From: Vibrio ouci
GTDB taxonomy: Bacteria > Pseudomonadota > Gammaproteobacteria > Enterobacterales > Vibrionaceae
NCBI RefSeq assembly: GCF_004551525.1
Contig: NZ_SATR01000019.1
Coordinates: 1 to 64,000 of the forward strand
Direction: 5' to 3'
Length of the DNA stretch: 64,000 nucleotides
Part shown: positions 8,653 to 20,604 of the stretch, piece after piece
Numbering within the stretch: position 1 is the first letter of the stretch
How the letters are laid out: the number at the start of each line of letters is the position of its first letter
Notes under the pieces: model-generated
What the model was told of the DNA's origin: nothing
Databases searched by the model: none
The model's input: the letters and a program-made list of their open reading frames with translations, nothing else
Position numbers and translations under genes: made by a program

Positions 8653-9570
8653 ATGGAACAAACGCTGCCTGCATATAGTGACGGGGTCAATCTTTGCCTA
8701 GACGAGCTGCTGTATTACAAACAGCAATGCGTTAAGTGGTTGCCACCAGCCAAAAGTCTTTGGTCGCAAATGCTTGGCCAACACCAAAGTCGTCAGCTAG
8801 GCCGCGGTATGGATTTTAGTGAAGTGCGCCAATACCAACCCGGTGATGATATTCGGGCGATTGATTGGCGCGTCACCGCTCGTACCGGCAAGCCTCATAC
8901 CAAGCTGTTTTCAGAAGAGCGAGAGAAGCCTGTTGTGCTTTACCTCGACTTTTCATCCAGCATGGCGTTTGGCTCTCAGTTGCTGTTGAAGTCTGTACAA
9001 ATGGCCCATATGGCAAGCTTGATTTCTTGGTTAAGTGTCACGCAACAAGATCGTATTGGTGCGGTGATTGATACCGGAAACGAGCTGATTGAGTTAAAGC
9101 CAACATCAAGAAACCGTGGGGCTCTGGCGCTATTACAGACCTTGGTCACTTGTCACCAAAGCTTGATTAACCAGCCATCTCGCAACGACCAAGATATTGG
9201 CCATGCGCTTCAGGCTCTGGCGCGTTTATGTCCAAAAGGGAGCGAGATCATTTTATTGAGTGATTTTTCTCGCCTAACAACCCAACATGAGCCTAAACTC
9301 AGCCGCCTTTGCCAACACAATCGCGTTCGTATGGTGCAAATCAGCGACCCTCTAGAGCGCGGGCAAACAGGTTTTCGTGGCACAGAACAAGTCTCAAATC
9401 AAAACGACACTCGTTGGTTAGACTTTTCGTCACGCAAAACACGCCAAGGTATTGAGCGCGCGTTCTCAGAGCAGCAACAGCACCTAATACAACTCACTCA
9501 AAAGATGGGCATCAGCTTTTCTTCACTCTCTAGTGAACAAGCTCTTACTCAACAGCTACACGGACTATAA
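8653..9570 (+). CDS. DUF58 domain protein (VWA-like)
   Basis: A 305-residue cytoplasmic DUF58 protein. The family signature is clear: GRGMDFSEVRQYQPGDDIRAIDW (split: GRGMDFSEVR, then YQPGDDIR). A VWA-like metal-site motif LDFSSSM follows at about residue 99. DUF58 proteins are encoded next to MoxR ATPases and are thought to be their partners; a biochemical activity is not established. It begins 11 bases after the moxR stop and ends two bases before the next gene. Confidence 0.9.
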   Translation: MEQTLPAYSDGVNLCLDELLYYKQQCVKWLPPAKSLWSQMLGQHQSRQLGRGMDFSEVRQYQPGDDIRAIDWRVTARTGKPHTKLFSEEREKPVVLYLDFSSSMAFGSQLLLKSVQMAHMASLISWLSVTQQDRIGAVIDTGNELIELKPTSRNRGALALLQTLVTCHQSLINQPSRNDQDIGHALQALARLCPKGSEIILLSDFSRLTTQHEPKLSRLCQHNRVRMVQISDPLERGQTGFRGTEQVSNQNDTRWLDFSSRKTRQGIERAFSEQQQHLIQLTQKMGISFSSLSSEQALTQQLHGL

Positions 9571-9572
9571 AC

Positions 9573-10046
9573 ATGAGTAATGAAACTCAAACATCACCGC
9601 TTCCCTTAAACCCAATGCACCTACCTGAGCCTCCGTCATGGTTACCACTCTCTTGGGGTTGGTGGGCAGTGATTGCGAGTATTTTGCTGACTAGCCTTAT
9701 CATCTTTATGTTTACTCGCTGGCGTAAAAAGCGCTTGGCTCCAAAACGAACCGCACTACGATTACTTGCTAACGGCAACCGACCTTCTGAAGCCATTGAA
9801 CTAGTGAGACAAGCGGCGCTGTGCTATTTCCCAAGAGAGCAAATTGCTCAACTCACAGGTAAAGAGTGGTATTCATTTCTTGATAGCCAACTAGCGACGC
9901 CTCGCTTTAGTGACAACTACGACCTGTGGCAGCAAGCGCTATACACTAATCAGGCAGTACCAAATGCAGAGCAACTTATTCAACATTGTAATGAATGGGT
10001 TGAGCAGGCTCTGCCTCCCAAAAAAGGAAAAGTTTCTCGTGGCTAA
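9573..10046 (+). CDS. DUF4381 membrane protein
   Basis: A 157-residue protein with one membrane segment (about 26-48, WGWWAVIASILLTSLIIF) followed by a basic stop-transfer stretch (RWRKKR) and a helical cytoplasmic domain. The domain contains the EWYSFLD and YTNQA motifs usual for DUF4381 in Bat operons. The role is unknown; its position suggests it anchors or bridges the MoxR/DUF58 and VWA parts. Its 3' end overlaps the start of the next gene by eight bases, so translation is probably coupled. Confidence 0.85.
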   Translation: MSNETQTSPLPLNPMHLPEPPSWLPLSWGWWAVIASILLTSLIIFMFTRWRKKRLAPKRTALRLLANGNRPSEAIELVRQAALCYFPREQIAQLTGKEWYSFLDSQLATPRFSDNYDLWQQALYTNQAVPNAEQLIQHCNEWVEQALPPKKGKVSRG

Positions 10047-10999
10047 TATCAGCTTCGTGTGGTGGTGGATGTGGCTATTACTTCCACTGCCCTTGCTCGT
10101 TTACTACTTCGCTCCCCCCTTAAAACAAGCCGCTCCTGTTCGTCTTCCCTACTTACCTGAATCAGGTACTGCAGTTGCGCCAACCAATACGCTTGCACGG
10201 GTGTTGGTTGCAATAACTTGGATTGCACTCGTCGCTGCGCTCGCACGCCCTGTTTGGTATGGCGATCCGGTGACAACTCAACCTAAACACCGTGACTTAA
10301 TGTTAGTGCTCGATCTCTCCTATTCAATGAGCCAAGAAGATATGCAAGACGGCGATCAATATATCGATCGACTCTCTGCGGTAAAAAACGTCGTCAGTGA
10401 TTTCGTTCAGCAGCGTGAAGGCGACCGATTAGGTCTGGTTCTATTTGCCGACCACGCTTATCTGCAAACGCCATTAACCCTAGATAGAGAAACCGTCTCT
10501 GACCAAGTTAACTCTCTGGTACTGCGCCTTATTGGTGATAAAACCGCCATTGGTGAAGGTATTGGCCTTGCGACAAAAACCTTTGTTGATAGCGAGGCTC
10601 CCCAAAGAGTGATGGTACTGCTCAGTGACGGTAGTAATACCTCTGGTGTTTTGGAGCCACTTGAAGCCGCTAAAATCGCTAAAAAGTACAATGCGACGAT
10701 TTACACCATCGGTGTTGGCGCGGGCGAAATGTTGGTCAAAGAGTTTTTCATGACTCGCAAAGTAAACACCGCCAAAGATCTTGATGAAAAGACTCTGAAG
10801 CAGATTGCCGAACTCACTGGTGGACAATACTTCCGCGCTCGTAATGCTGATGAACTGGCAACCATCTACGACACCATCAACAGCCTAGAGCCAATTAGCC
10901 AAGCAACGCAAACGTGGCGACCTCAAACCGAATGGTTCCCACTGCCACTGACTCTTTCGCTGCTGTGTTTTTCTTTACTACTGATTGTCCGGAGGAATT

Positions 11000-11007
<8 letters not shown>
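10039..11007 (+). CDS. BatA-like von Willebrand A membrane protein
   Basis: A 322-residue inner-membrane protein: N-terminal membrane segments (about 8-22 and 52-70), a VWA domain (about 88-285) and a C-terminal membrane segment. The metal-ion-dependent adhesion site is intact: D-x-S-x-S in LDLSYSMS, plus LSDGSNTSG. Bat proteins ('Bacteroides aerotolerance') support oxidative-stress tolerance in some species. I start at GTG 10039 (VANISFVWWW), since AAGGA precedes it. An ATG at 9910 would add 43 residues overlapping most of the DUF4381 tail in another frame. The 3' end overlaps the next gene by eight bases. Confidence 0.9.
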
Positions 11008-12903
<1,896 letters not shown>

Positions 12904-12910
<7 letters not shown>

Positions 12911-14556
12911 TGAAGAAACAAGCTAAACTCTTTTTCGCCAGCCTATGCGCACTACTGTTTGTCTTAATCAGTCCAGCCGCCTTCGCGACTAACATTCAGG
13001 TGACGGTGAGCAAAAATAAAGTCGTTAAGAACGAAGTTTTCCAACTCAGAGTCGTGGTGGACAAAAAGGTCTCATCGGACGCGATTGATTTTTCAGCGCT
13101 AAGCCAAGACTTTTATTTCGGTAGGCCAAGCTTTGGCTCATCGATAAACATCATCAATGGTGACCGTACGACGCGTAGTGAATGGAATATTTCATTAGCC
13201 GCTCAACGATTAGGCCTAACGTCGATCCCAGCATTCACAGTAGATGGCACATCATCACAGCCGATTACGATTCAAGTCTCTGCCGACACCGACCAGCCTA
13301 AAGTTACCGATTTGGTCGAGCTACAAAGCGCACTGAGCAAAGATGAACTTTACCCGAAAGAGAGCGCCACGCTTACCACTCGCCTAATCGTAAAAGCAGA
13401 CCCGCGCCGACTGCAAAACCCGAATATCCAACCGCCTGCGATTATCGGCGACAGTCAGTCTGGGCTATCTCTCGAAGCTCTCGGTGAACCTAATCAGTAC
13501 CAAAGTGTGTTAGATGGGGTTGAAGTCACTGTGGTCGACCAAAACTACCGTGTAACGGCCAATACTGCGGGTGATTACACCCTTAATGGTATTGGCTTCA
13601 AAGGCAGCGTTATTTATGGCGATAACCGTAGCGGTACTACTAAGCTAGTCTCGGCCAATACACCAGCGAAACAATTCAAGATTCACGTCTCTCCGATTCC
13701 AAGCCAATATCAAGGTGAGTGGCTACCCGCAGCAAGTCTAAGTTTGACGCAGCGCTGGGGCGACTCTGCAGGTAACACCATTTCGACAGATAGCTATCAG
13801 ACTACCGTAGGAGAGTCTCTAACTCGCGAGATTACCTTAGATGTCGAAGGGCTTGCCTCTGAGCATATCCCTAATTTAAAAGTGAACTATCCAGCGAGCA
13901 TCCGCGTTTACCAAGAAAAACCTCAGTTTCAAGATCTAGGTAACGGCAAAACAAGAATGACGGTCAAGCAAGTGTTGATTGCTCAGCAACAAGGCGAGGT
14001 ACACCTGAGCGATGTATCGCTTAACTGGTGGGACACAAGCAACAGTGTCGCTAAGACAGCGACTTTGCCAGGGTTAGATATCCAGATCGCAGCGGGCAGC
14101 GGGTTAAGTAATGAGCCTTTAGCTGCACCAGCCGCTAACATCAGCAAGCCTAGAACGGTGACGGTATACGAGCGAGGAATATGGCCATACCTGACCGCAC
14201 TGTTTGCGCTATTATGGCTAGCGACTCTAGTCATGTTAATTCTCTCGCGTAGCCGTAAAACGACAAAAGTCACCTCGACACCTACAACGAGTGAAGTCGA
14301 ACAGATCCTCACGGCGCTGAAGCAAGATGACAAAGTCAAAGCAAACTATCTAATCAAACATTGGTTAGACAGCAATATAGGGATGGAACCAAATTTGGTG
14401 TTAGAAGTTCGCGCAGAACAAGCGGCCATGAACCAGAGCCAATATGGCAGTGAAGGTAACCCTTGGAAGGCAGCAAAACTTATCAAGCTGATTAAGAAAG
14501 CGAACAAGAGCCAAGGTTCAGCAAAAACGGCTAAAGAGCCCTTACCTCCTCTATAA
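12904..14556 (+). CDS. BatD-like protein (oxygen-tolerance family)
   Basis: A 550-residue secreted, membrane-anchored protein. A signal peptide (to about residue 28, ISPAAFA) is followed by a large beta-rich periplasmic region typical of BatD. A membrane segment lies near 425-445 (WPYLTALFALLWLATLV), then a cytoplasmic helical tail of about 100 residues. It is the last gene of the MoxR/Bat operon and is followed by a terminator. Two starts are possible: ATG 12904, which overlaps the previous stop as ATGGTAA, or ATG 12910 (MKKQAK); both keep the signal peptide. Confidence 0.88.
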
Positions 14557-14569
14557 ATAGTATGCAGTA

Positions 14570-14605
14570 AAAAAGCCTTGCGATGTTTCATCCCAAGGCT
14601 TTTTT
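14570..14605. terminator. Bidirectional terminator between batD-like and GAF-GGDEF genes
   Basis: Stem AAAAAGCCTTG/CAAGGCTTTTT with a 13-base loop, T-rich on both strands. It sits between two converging genes and ends one base before the stop of the minus-strand gene. Confidence 0.85.
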
Positions 14606-14606
14606 A

Positions 14607-16727
14607 TTAGGCGTTAACCAACATTAGCGTCGAGCCGACAACACTATTTCGTCCGTTATTTTTCGCTTGATAAAGAGCTTGGTCAGCGGCGCTATACAGT
14701 TTGTCGAAGCTAAATTCACTTTGCTTTAGCTCCATGACCGAATAACCCACAGACACCGTAAGCGTCTCTTTCACCGAACTCTGTTCATGAGGAATCAATT
14801 CAAGCTCAATGCTACGTCGAATACTCTCGGCTAGCTGGGCCACTTTTTCTGCGTTCTGAGTCGTCATCAGCAGCGCAAACTCTTCTCCACCAATACGGCA
14901 AAAGACTTCACTATCCGACTTAGTGTGCTGCTGTAATATGCTGCCAACTCGCATCAAGGCAATGTCGCCCTGCATATGACCATATTGGTTGTTATAAAGG
15001 CCAAAGTAGTCAATGTCGACGATAATCAACCCATAACATTGAGAGCCGGAATTCGTGTTACGACAGATATCTTCTAACAATGCCTCAAGCATTCTCCGGT
15101 TACCTAGACGTGTCAGAGGATCGAGCTTTGACATCGTCTCAAGTTGCTCATTGGCACTTTGAAGCTCTCGAGTTCGGGTCTTAACCTCTTTCTCAAGGTT
15201 ATTGTTCAGCTCATGAATCGCTTCTTGCGCTCGCGTTTTAAGCAGGACTTCAGTCAGGTTCGAAGCAAACATACGGATCACTTCACGCAGTTGGTGAGTC
15301 AACGGTGAACGTTTAATTAAGTTGTCGGCCGCGATAAATGCAATTGGTTCACCATTATTACTGACCAACATGGTCATGGCAGTCCAACCAAAGCCAACAA
15401 TATTGAAGTCATGGTAAATCGGTACTGACTCTTCAAACACCACCTCATTGGGATTAGCACGCGCAGCATTAACGATGGAGCGGTCAATGGTTTCAGAGCG
15501 GTAGTAGGACTCATCGACCACATTACCCTGAATGTCGGTTCCCCAAGTGCCTTGCATATAGGTACATGATTCATCAGTAAGAAAAACGGCAAAACGATCA
15601 ATACCCAAGCGATTGATCGCAAAGGTCACTGCGGATTTACACACTTCACTAATGGTCATGCAACGGGATAACTCAACCATGCTAGCGTGTAACATGCGAA
15701 CGTTTTGCTCTTGGCGCTTGCGAATATAGATCTGTGACAGTAGTGAGCCAAACGACTCAAGCATTTGGCGTTGGTATGAAGTAATAGGCGTGCGGTGGAT
15801 ATAGTTGTCCATGGCTATCCAGCCGATGATCTCGTCACCATCACGCAAAATAAGCATGCCATTCCAACCTTGGCCGATAACACTTCCTGCCGTATACAGA
15901 GGCGCTTCTTCGACGACGACAAGATTCGCTTTGCCTTCAAACAGCGCATCAATATAGGTTTCTTCCAACTGGTGAAGATCGTACTGGGTATGATGTTCAC
16001 TGACGGTATTACCCTGCTCATCAGTACCGTATGTACCGCTAAAGCAGCGTTTTTTAATATCAAGTAACATGAATACTGCGCGATCAAAGCCCAGCTTTTC
16101 ACGGATCACCTCTACCGCCATTCGATACAATTCATCAAGATTTTTCGGATTAGAGATCTCTGCCGAGACTTCTTGGACAAGTTTCATGTTGTCAATAAAC
16201 AGCTCACGCTGCTTGATCACATCAAGATACTTGGCTTCTTTGATATCTCGCTGTTTAAACTCTTTCGCCGCTTCGGTCTCAGCTCGAACACATTGCCAAC
16301 GAGAGGCGATAATTTGCAGCGCATCAAGTTGGTTGAACTGGTTTAACTCGCTTATCTTTGCCGCAGACGCATTTTCAATCACTAAATAAGCGCGTCTTTT
16401 GGGGTGATTATCGAGCATAAATACATAGCTGTCTTCTGCCATGATTTCTGAATAGCGCCACTGGCAGGTGTTAAGCACCAAAGGGATAAGGCCATCTGAA
16501 GAATCGAACTGGGAAACCCAAGTCCAGAAGGTATTAGGGTAGTTTAGTAGTGAAGCAGGGTTGCCGTGACTAAACAAAAAGTTTAGCTCTGAGCCACTTT
16601 TAGGTTCCAGAAAGATACCAATATTCTGTGGTTCCAGAAGTTCATCTAAATACTGAAATAGCGCATTTGCCAGAAAGCGATGATTTCTAGCTGAGAGAAT
16701 ATCTTTTAGTAGTACCCTTGGAAACAT
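14607..16727 (-). CDS. GAF-GAF-GGDEF putative diguanylate cyclase
   Basis: A 706-residue soluble protein. An N-terminal region of about 180 residues has no recognised fold. Two GAF-like sensor domains follow (about 185-340 and 350-500); they share similar internal phrases (RMAVEVIREKLGFDRAVFML and KSAVTFAINRLGIDRFAVFL), suggesting duplication. A coiled coil (about 505-540) leads to a GGDEF domain with GGEEF near residue 612. No RxxD product-inhibition motif precedes it. No transmembrane segment is seen, so it senses an internal ligand that cannot be named from sequence. It probably makes c-di-GMP. Confidence 0.9.
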   Translation of the reverse strand: MFPRVLLKDILSARNHRFLANALFQYLDELLEPQNIGIFLEPKSGSELNFLFSHGNPASLLNYPNTFWTWVSQFDSSDGLIPLVLNTCQWRYSEIMAEDSYVFMLDNHPKRRAYLVIENASAAKISELNQFNQLDALQIIASRWQCVRAETEAAKEFKQRDIKEAKYLDVIKQRELFIDNMKLVQEVSAEISNPKNLDELYRMAVEVIREKLGFDRAVFMLLDIKKRCFSGTYGTDEQGNTVSEHHTQYDLHQLEETYIDALFEGKANLVVVEEAPLYTAGSVIGQGWNGMLILRDGDEIIGWIAMDNYIHRTPITSYQRQMLESFGSLLSQIYIRKRQEQNVRMLHASMVELSRCMTISEVCKSAVTFAINRLGIDRFAVFLTDESCTYMQGTWGTDIQGNVVDESYYRSETIDRSIVNAARANPNEVVFEESVPIYHDFNIVGFGWTAMTMLVSNNGEPIAFIAADNLIKRSPLTHQLREVIRMFASNLTEVLLKTRAQEAIHELNNNLEKEVKTRTRELQSANEQLETMSKLDPLTRLGNRRMLEALLEDICRNTNSGSQCYGLIIVDIDYFGLYNNQYGHMQGDIALMRVGSILQQHTKSDSEVFCRIGGEEFALLMTTQNAEKVAQLAESIRRSIELELIPHEQSSVKETLTVSVGYSVMELKQSEFSFDKLYSAADQALYQAKNNGRNSVVGSTLMLVNA

Positions 16728-16986
16728 AGCCCTAGCCTGAATCGAGTTATTATTGTAGTTCGATTAAAAAAGTAACAGCTAGAAATATGCAATCAAATGT
16801 ATTTGCAATCGCTTGTTAACTGACTCGCAAATCACCAAAAGCAATATGTGCAGATATGATACTCGCTACATTTTGTTGATGTTGTTTCCATATTTTGCAT
16901 CGTAGTAACTATCGCTATAATAACTAAGATAAGAATCACTCATTAGTTGAGTCGATACCGCCCCCAAGATTTAAAGGATATGTAGT

Positions 16987-17463
16987 TTGACGCGTTGGTT
17001 ATGCCTATTTAGTCTCTTTTTCACTCTGCCCACATGGGCAAGTGTCGATTTGATCGAAGTCGATAAATCGAAACGTCGTATGTATCTCATCGATAACGAT
17101 CAAGTCATCAAAGAGTTTAGAATCGCGCTCGGTAAGCGTCCGAAAGGCCATAAGGTCTATGAAGGTGATCAGCGTACCCCAGAAGGACGCTATTATTTGG
17201 ATTTCGTTATGGATAGCTCGGATTTTTACCGCTCAATTCATATCAGCTACCCGAACCCAAATGACGTCGCCTATGCAGATAAACTTAACGTCAGTCCGGG
17301 TGGAAACATCAAAATCCATGGGCTCAAGAATGGTGAAACCCGTCCAGCTAAGTACATTCAAAGCTTCGACTGGACGGATGGCTGTATTGCAATAACTAAC
17401 CAAGAGATGGATGAGTTGCTCAAACTGGTTAAGATTGGAACACCTATTGAGATTCGTTGGTAG
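16987..17463 (+). CDS. L,D-transpeptidase (YkuD family)
   Basis: A 158-residue exported protein: signal peptide to about residue 19 (LPTWAS), then a YkuD domain. The histidine motif KIHGLKNG and catalytic-cysteine motif TDGCIAIT (Cys133) are both present. Such enzymes form or exchange 3-3 crosslinks in peptidoglycan or attach proteins to it; this short single-domain form is also often called a murein endopeptidase-like or peptidoglycan-modifying protein, so the exact reaction is open. The start is TTG 16987, six to seven bases after AAAGGA; the nearby ATG is followed at once by TAG. Its 3' end overlaps the convergent exporter gene by 20 bases. Confidence 0.88.
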   Translation: MTRWLCLFSLFFTLPTWASVDLIEVDKSKRRMYLIDNDQVIKEFRIALGKRPKGHKVYEGDQRTPEGRYYLDFVMDSSDFYRSIHISYPNPNDVAYADKLNVSPGGNIKIHGLKNGETRPAKYIQSFDWTDGCIAITNQEMDELLKLVKIGTPIEIRW

Positions 17464-18367
17464 TCAGATTGGCCTTATCACTGGCCTTTTCTCTAGTTAC
17501 CCACCAGCACATTAATGAACCGATAGTAACCATCACCACCCCTTGAATAAAGCTCTGCGTCAACACTAGACCTAAGATTACCGATGAGATAATCGTCGAC
17601 AGTACAGGGGTAAAGTAGGACAACGTTGCCAATAGCACCATGTTTCCACCGATGATGGCGTAATTCCACAACGCGTAACCACTGCCCATTGCGATACCGG
17701 CAATCAACAGTAATCCCCCTGACTCAAGGTTTATGCTCATCCCCGTTTCACTGCTTAGTGCATATTTGATCCATAGCGTAATTGCCGTCATGATAAAAAA
17801 TAGTGTAATGGCATTTTGTCCATTAGCGATACGTTTGGTCAGATTGCAGTAAATCGCCCATAAGAATGCGCCAGTAAAAGCCATCGCATAAGTCACTGGG
17901 TTGGTTGCAACGTTGGCAGCAATTTGCGCCACTGATAACCCTTGTTCGCCAGTGATGCTCCAAGCTACGCCAAAAAACGCTAACGCAATACTTGGGTAAA
18001 CCAACACACTGGTTTTCTTGCCACTGGTTAAGACCGCCAACAGAACGGTTAATGCAGGCCATAAGTAATTAATCACCAACATTTCTATCGCTTGCTGACG
18101 CGTATTTGCCATTGCCAAAGCCAGCGCTAGACATATCTCATAGGCAACAAACAAACTACCACCGAGCAACACATAGCGAGGTGAGTACGAACGTACCTTA
18201 GGTACTCCCATTACAAGCACCAAGAAGATCGACGCTACAGTATAGATAGCCGCCGCTCCTCCGATAGGTCCAAGCATTTCAGTCACGGCGCGAGCAAGGC
18301 CCATGACACTGCTCCACAGGAAAATGGCGGCCACGCCCGCTAAGGTAAATTTATGGCTATTGTTCAT
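17444..18367 (-). CDS. yddG: YddG-like aromatic amino acid exporter (DMT family)
   Basis: A 307-residue inner-membrane protein with ten predicted membrane segments, resembling E. coli YddG along its length: LWSS near the start, EICLALAL near residue 77, NYLWPALT near 100, ALWNYAI near 230 and SYFTPVLS near 250. YddG exports aromatic amino acids and some other metabolites. It is downstream of the OsmC gene on the same strand but behind that gene's terminator, so it probably has its own promoter. Confidence 0.85.
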   Translation of the reverse strand: MNNSHKFTLAGVAAIFLWSSVMGLARAVTEMLGPIGGAAAIYTVASIFLVLVMGVPKVRSYSPRYVLLGGSLFVAYEICLALALAMANTRQQAIEMLVINYLWPALTVLLAVLTSGKKTSVLVYPSIALAFFGVAWSITGEQGLSVAQIAANVATNPVTYAMAFTGAFLWAIYCNLTKRIANGQNAITLFFIMTAITLWIKYALSSETGMSINLESGGLLLIAGIAMGSGYALWNYAIIGGNMVLLATLSYFTPVLSTIISSVILGLVLTQSFIQGVVMVTIGSLMCWWVTREKASDKANLTTNESQ

Positions 18368-18381
18368 GTTATTCCAAACTT

Positions 18382-18412
18382 AAAACAAAAAAGCCGAGCA
18401 GAGTGCTCGGCT
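18382..18412 (-). terminator. Terminator after the OsmC-family gene
   Basis: Perfect 9-bp stem AGCCGAGCA/TGCTCGGCT with a 3-base loop. On the minus strand it is followed by TTTTTTGTTTT. It lies just after the stop of the OsmC gene at 18431. Confidence 0.9.
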
Positions 18413-18430
18413 CTTAACGGTTATGACGTA

Positions 18431-18826
18431 TTAGATGATTTCCCAACTATGTGTCATCTCAATACCTTTACCTAGCATCAGACATACTGAGCAGTATTTC
18501 TCTAGTGAATCTGCCGCCACCTTTGCCACGATCTCAGGGTCTAAATTGTCGCCAGACACTTCAAAGTGAATGTTAACCTGAGTAAATATACGTGGAGCAG
18601 TTTCACGGCGCTCTGTGGTTAGCTTCGCGTTACAAGCAGTCACAGCTTGACCTGCTTCTTTTAGACCATCAACCACGTCCACTGAACTACAGCCACCTGC
18701 CGCCATCAGCACCATTTCCATTGGTGAGAAATAAGTGCTGTCGCCACTCGCCATTGTAATTTCTTGATTTTTATCAGTTTTACCGACAAACTTTAAATCT
18801 TCAATCCATTTTACTTCTGCTTGCAT
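18431..18826 (-). CDS. OsmC/Ohr-family protein (YhfA-like)
   Basis: A 131-residue OsmC-superfamily protein with the two conserved cysteine neighbourhoods, GGCSSVDVVD and EKYCSVCLML. OsmC/Ohr proteins reduce organic hydroperoxides with paired cysteines; the YhfA branch is less well characterised. Its start lies 13 bases after the stop of the upstream oxidoreductase gene, so the two are probably co-transcribed. Confidence 0.88.
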   Translation of the reverse strand: MQAEVKWIEDLKFVGKTDKNQEITMASGDSTYFSPMEMVLMAAGGCSSVDVVDGLKEAGQAVTACNAKLTTERRETAPRIFTQVNIHFEVSGDNLDPEIVAKVAADSLEKYCSVCLMLGKGIEMTHSWEII

Positions 18827-18839
18827 CTGCTTCTCTCTT

Positions 18840-19835
18840 CTACTTATTTGAGCATGTCTTATCGGATGGAAACTTAACGCCAGTCTGATGACGAATTTCC
18901 TCTAGCAATTTTGCCACAATCAACGAACGTTGGGTGCAACTTTCATTACTCATTTTGTTATTAAACTGATGAGCAAACTCAAGCGCCTCGTAATACATAG
19001 GGTTAGCATCTTGCTTAACGCTGAGATCGACCCCAATATCACTCCCACGAGTAAACTTGGTCAGCTTTTTAGCGGTAGAGATCATCTCGACCAACAAAGC
19101 CCCTTCTTCACCTTGGATTTCACTTGGCAAATAAGAGTCACTCATTTTCGAGTGCTGTAACACCACTTCAAAGCCTTGATAGCCAAGAATGACACTTCCG
19201 CTGCCATCCACGCCCGAATCCAGTAACTGAGCGTGTGCTTTCACCGTATTAGGCTCACCAAATAGTTCAATGGCAGAGCTTAAACAGTAAAAGCCAATAT
19301 CCATAATCGAGCCATTAGCAAACTCTGGATTGAAGGTATTGGGGTTTTCGCCCGCAAGGTATTTCGGATAGCGAGACGAATACTGACAGTAAGTGATCAG
19401 CGCTTTACGAATTTTCCCTATCCCTGATAGCTCTTCTTTCAAGCATTTAAAATTAGGCAGATGAGGCGACATAAACGCCTCAAACAACAAGACATTATTC
19501 TGTTGTGCAACATCGAACATCTCTGTTGCCAAAGCAAAACTTGCGGCCATTGGCTTTTCGACAATGACATGTTTGCCCGCTTGCATCATTTGAATCGCCT
19601 GAGGGCCATGCAAACTGTTCGGACTCGCAATGTAAACCACATCAACCAAGGGTGATTCAGCCAAGGTTGTTAAGTCATTGAATAAGGCGGGCGATGAGTA
19701 TTTTTGCCCAAACTGCTCCGCGCTCTCTAGTGAGCGAGAATAGATGGCCGTCAGCTCATACTCACCCGTTTTTAACGAAGCTTCAATAAACTGGTCGGTA
19801 ATCCAATTAGTACCAATAACAGCAAGTTTTATCAT
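18840..19835 (-). CDS. Gfo/Idh/MocA-family oxidoreductase
   Basis: A 331-residue NAD(P)-dependent oxidoreductase. The Rossmann start is IGTNWITDQFI. The family's central HVIVEKPMA motif follows at about residue 90, with YIASPNSLHG just before it. Substrate is unknown (family members act on sugars, inositols or related alcohols). It lies 38 bases downstream of the LysE-like gene and directly upstream of the OsmC gene. Confidence 0.9.
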   Translation of the reverse strand: MIKLAVIGTNWITDQFIEASLKTGEYELTAIYSRSLESAEQFGQKYSSPALFNDLTTLAESPLVDVVYIASPNSLHGPQAIQMMQAGKHVIVEKPMAASFALATEMFDVAQQNNVLLFEAFMSPHLPNFKCLKEELSGIGKIRKALITYCQYSSRYPKYLAGENPNTFNPEFANGSIMDIGFYCLSSAIELFGEPNTVKAHAQLLDSGVDGSGSVILGYQGFEVVLQHSKMSDSYLPSEIQGEEGALLVEMISTAKKLTKFTRGSDIGVDLSVKQDANPMYYEALEFAHQFNNKMSNESCTQRSLIVAKLLEEIRHQTGVKFPSDKTCSNK

Positions 19836-19873
19836 TATTATTCCTTAACCAGCCCGAAAACTAAAAACTACAT

Positions 19874-20488
19874 TTACACCGTCATTACAACACGTATTGC
19901 CAGCAGAATAAGTACCGCGCCGGACAATCTGTCAATCAATTGTGCTTTAGAACGAATCTTATCAATCAGTCGAGGGCTCGAAAGTAAAAACGTAATCAAG
20001 GTATACCACAGACCATCAACAATGAGTGGAGTCATAACGATGACACTCTTAGCCGTCACGCTGTCACCCACCGCCACAAACTGACTAAATAGAGCGATAA
20101 AGAATAGCGCAATTTTAGGGCTCAGCAATGAGATCAAAAAGCCTTCTTTTGCTGACTGCCAAACGCTAGTTTGCTGCCCAGATTCCAACCTTTCAGCAAC
20201 ACCACCTTTTGAGCGCAGCGCGTTGTAGCCTAGATAGACAAGATAAGCCGCACCAGCATAACTGATCGCCTTAAACAACAAAGGAGATTGCTGTAGTACA
20301 ACCGCTAGACCGATCAAGGTAATGAAGGCATAAATACCAATACCAACGGCATGAGCCCATGCCGTTGCTAAACCATTGATGCGCCCGCCAGCTAAGCTAT
20401 GCTTGGCTACCATGGCCAAGCTAGGTCCAGGAGACATTGCCCCCAATATCGAAATGGTAAGAAGAGATAACCAAACAGTGAACGTCAT
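19874..20488 (-). CDS. LysE/RhtB-family amino acid exporter
   Basis: A 204-residue inner-membrane protein with five or six hydrophobic segments. The conserved family motif SPGPSLAMV occurs near residue 20, and the LLSPKIALFF segment appears mid-protein. LysE/RhtB proteins export amino acids such as lysine, homoserine or threonine; the substrate here is not identifiable. It lies in a minus-strand stretch downstream of Lrp and LysR regulators. Confidence 0.9.
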   Translation of the reverse strand: MTFTVWLSLLTISILGAMSPGPSLAMVAKHSLAGGRINGLATAWAHAVGIGIYAFITLIGLAVVLQQSPLLFKAISYAGAAYLVYLGYNALRSKGGVAERLESGQQTSVWQSAKEGFLISLLSPKIALFFIALFSQFVAVGDSVTAKSVIVMTPLIVDGLWYTLITFLLSSPRLIDKIRSKAQLIDRLSGAVLILLAIRVVMTV

Positions 20489-20604
20489 AATGCTAGATCC
20501 TTAATTTGAATAACAAAGCCCACCAATGGGCAATGAGGATAGGTCTAACGTTAAATGAGACCTGGAATGATTTGAAATCAAAGTTAATCATAGCCATCAT
20601 GATT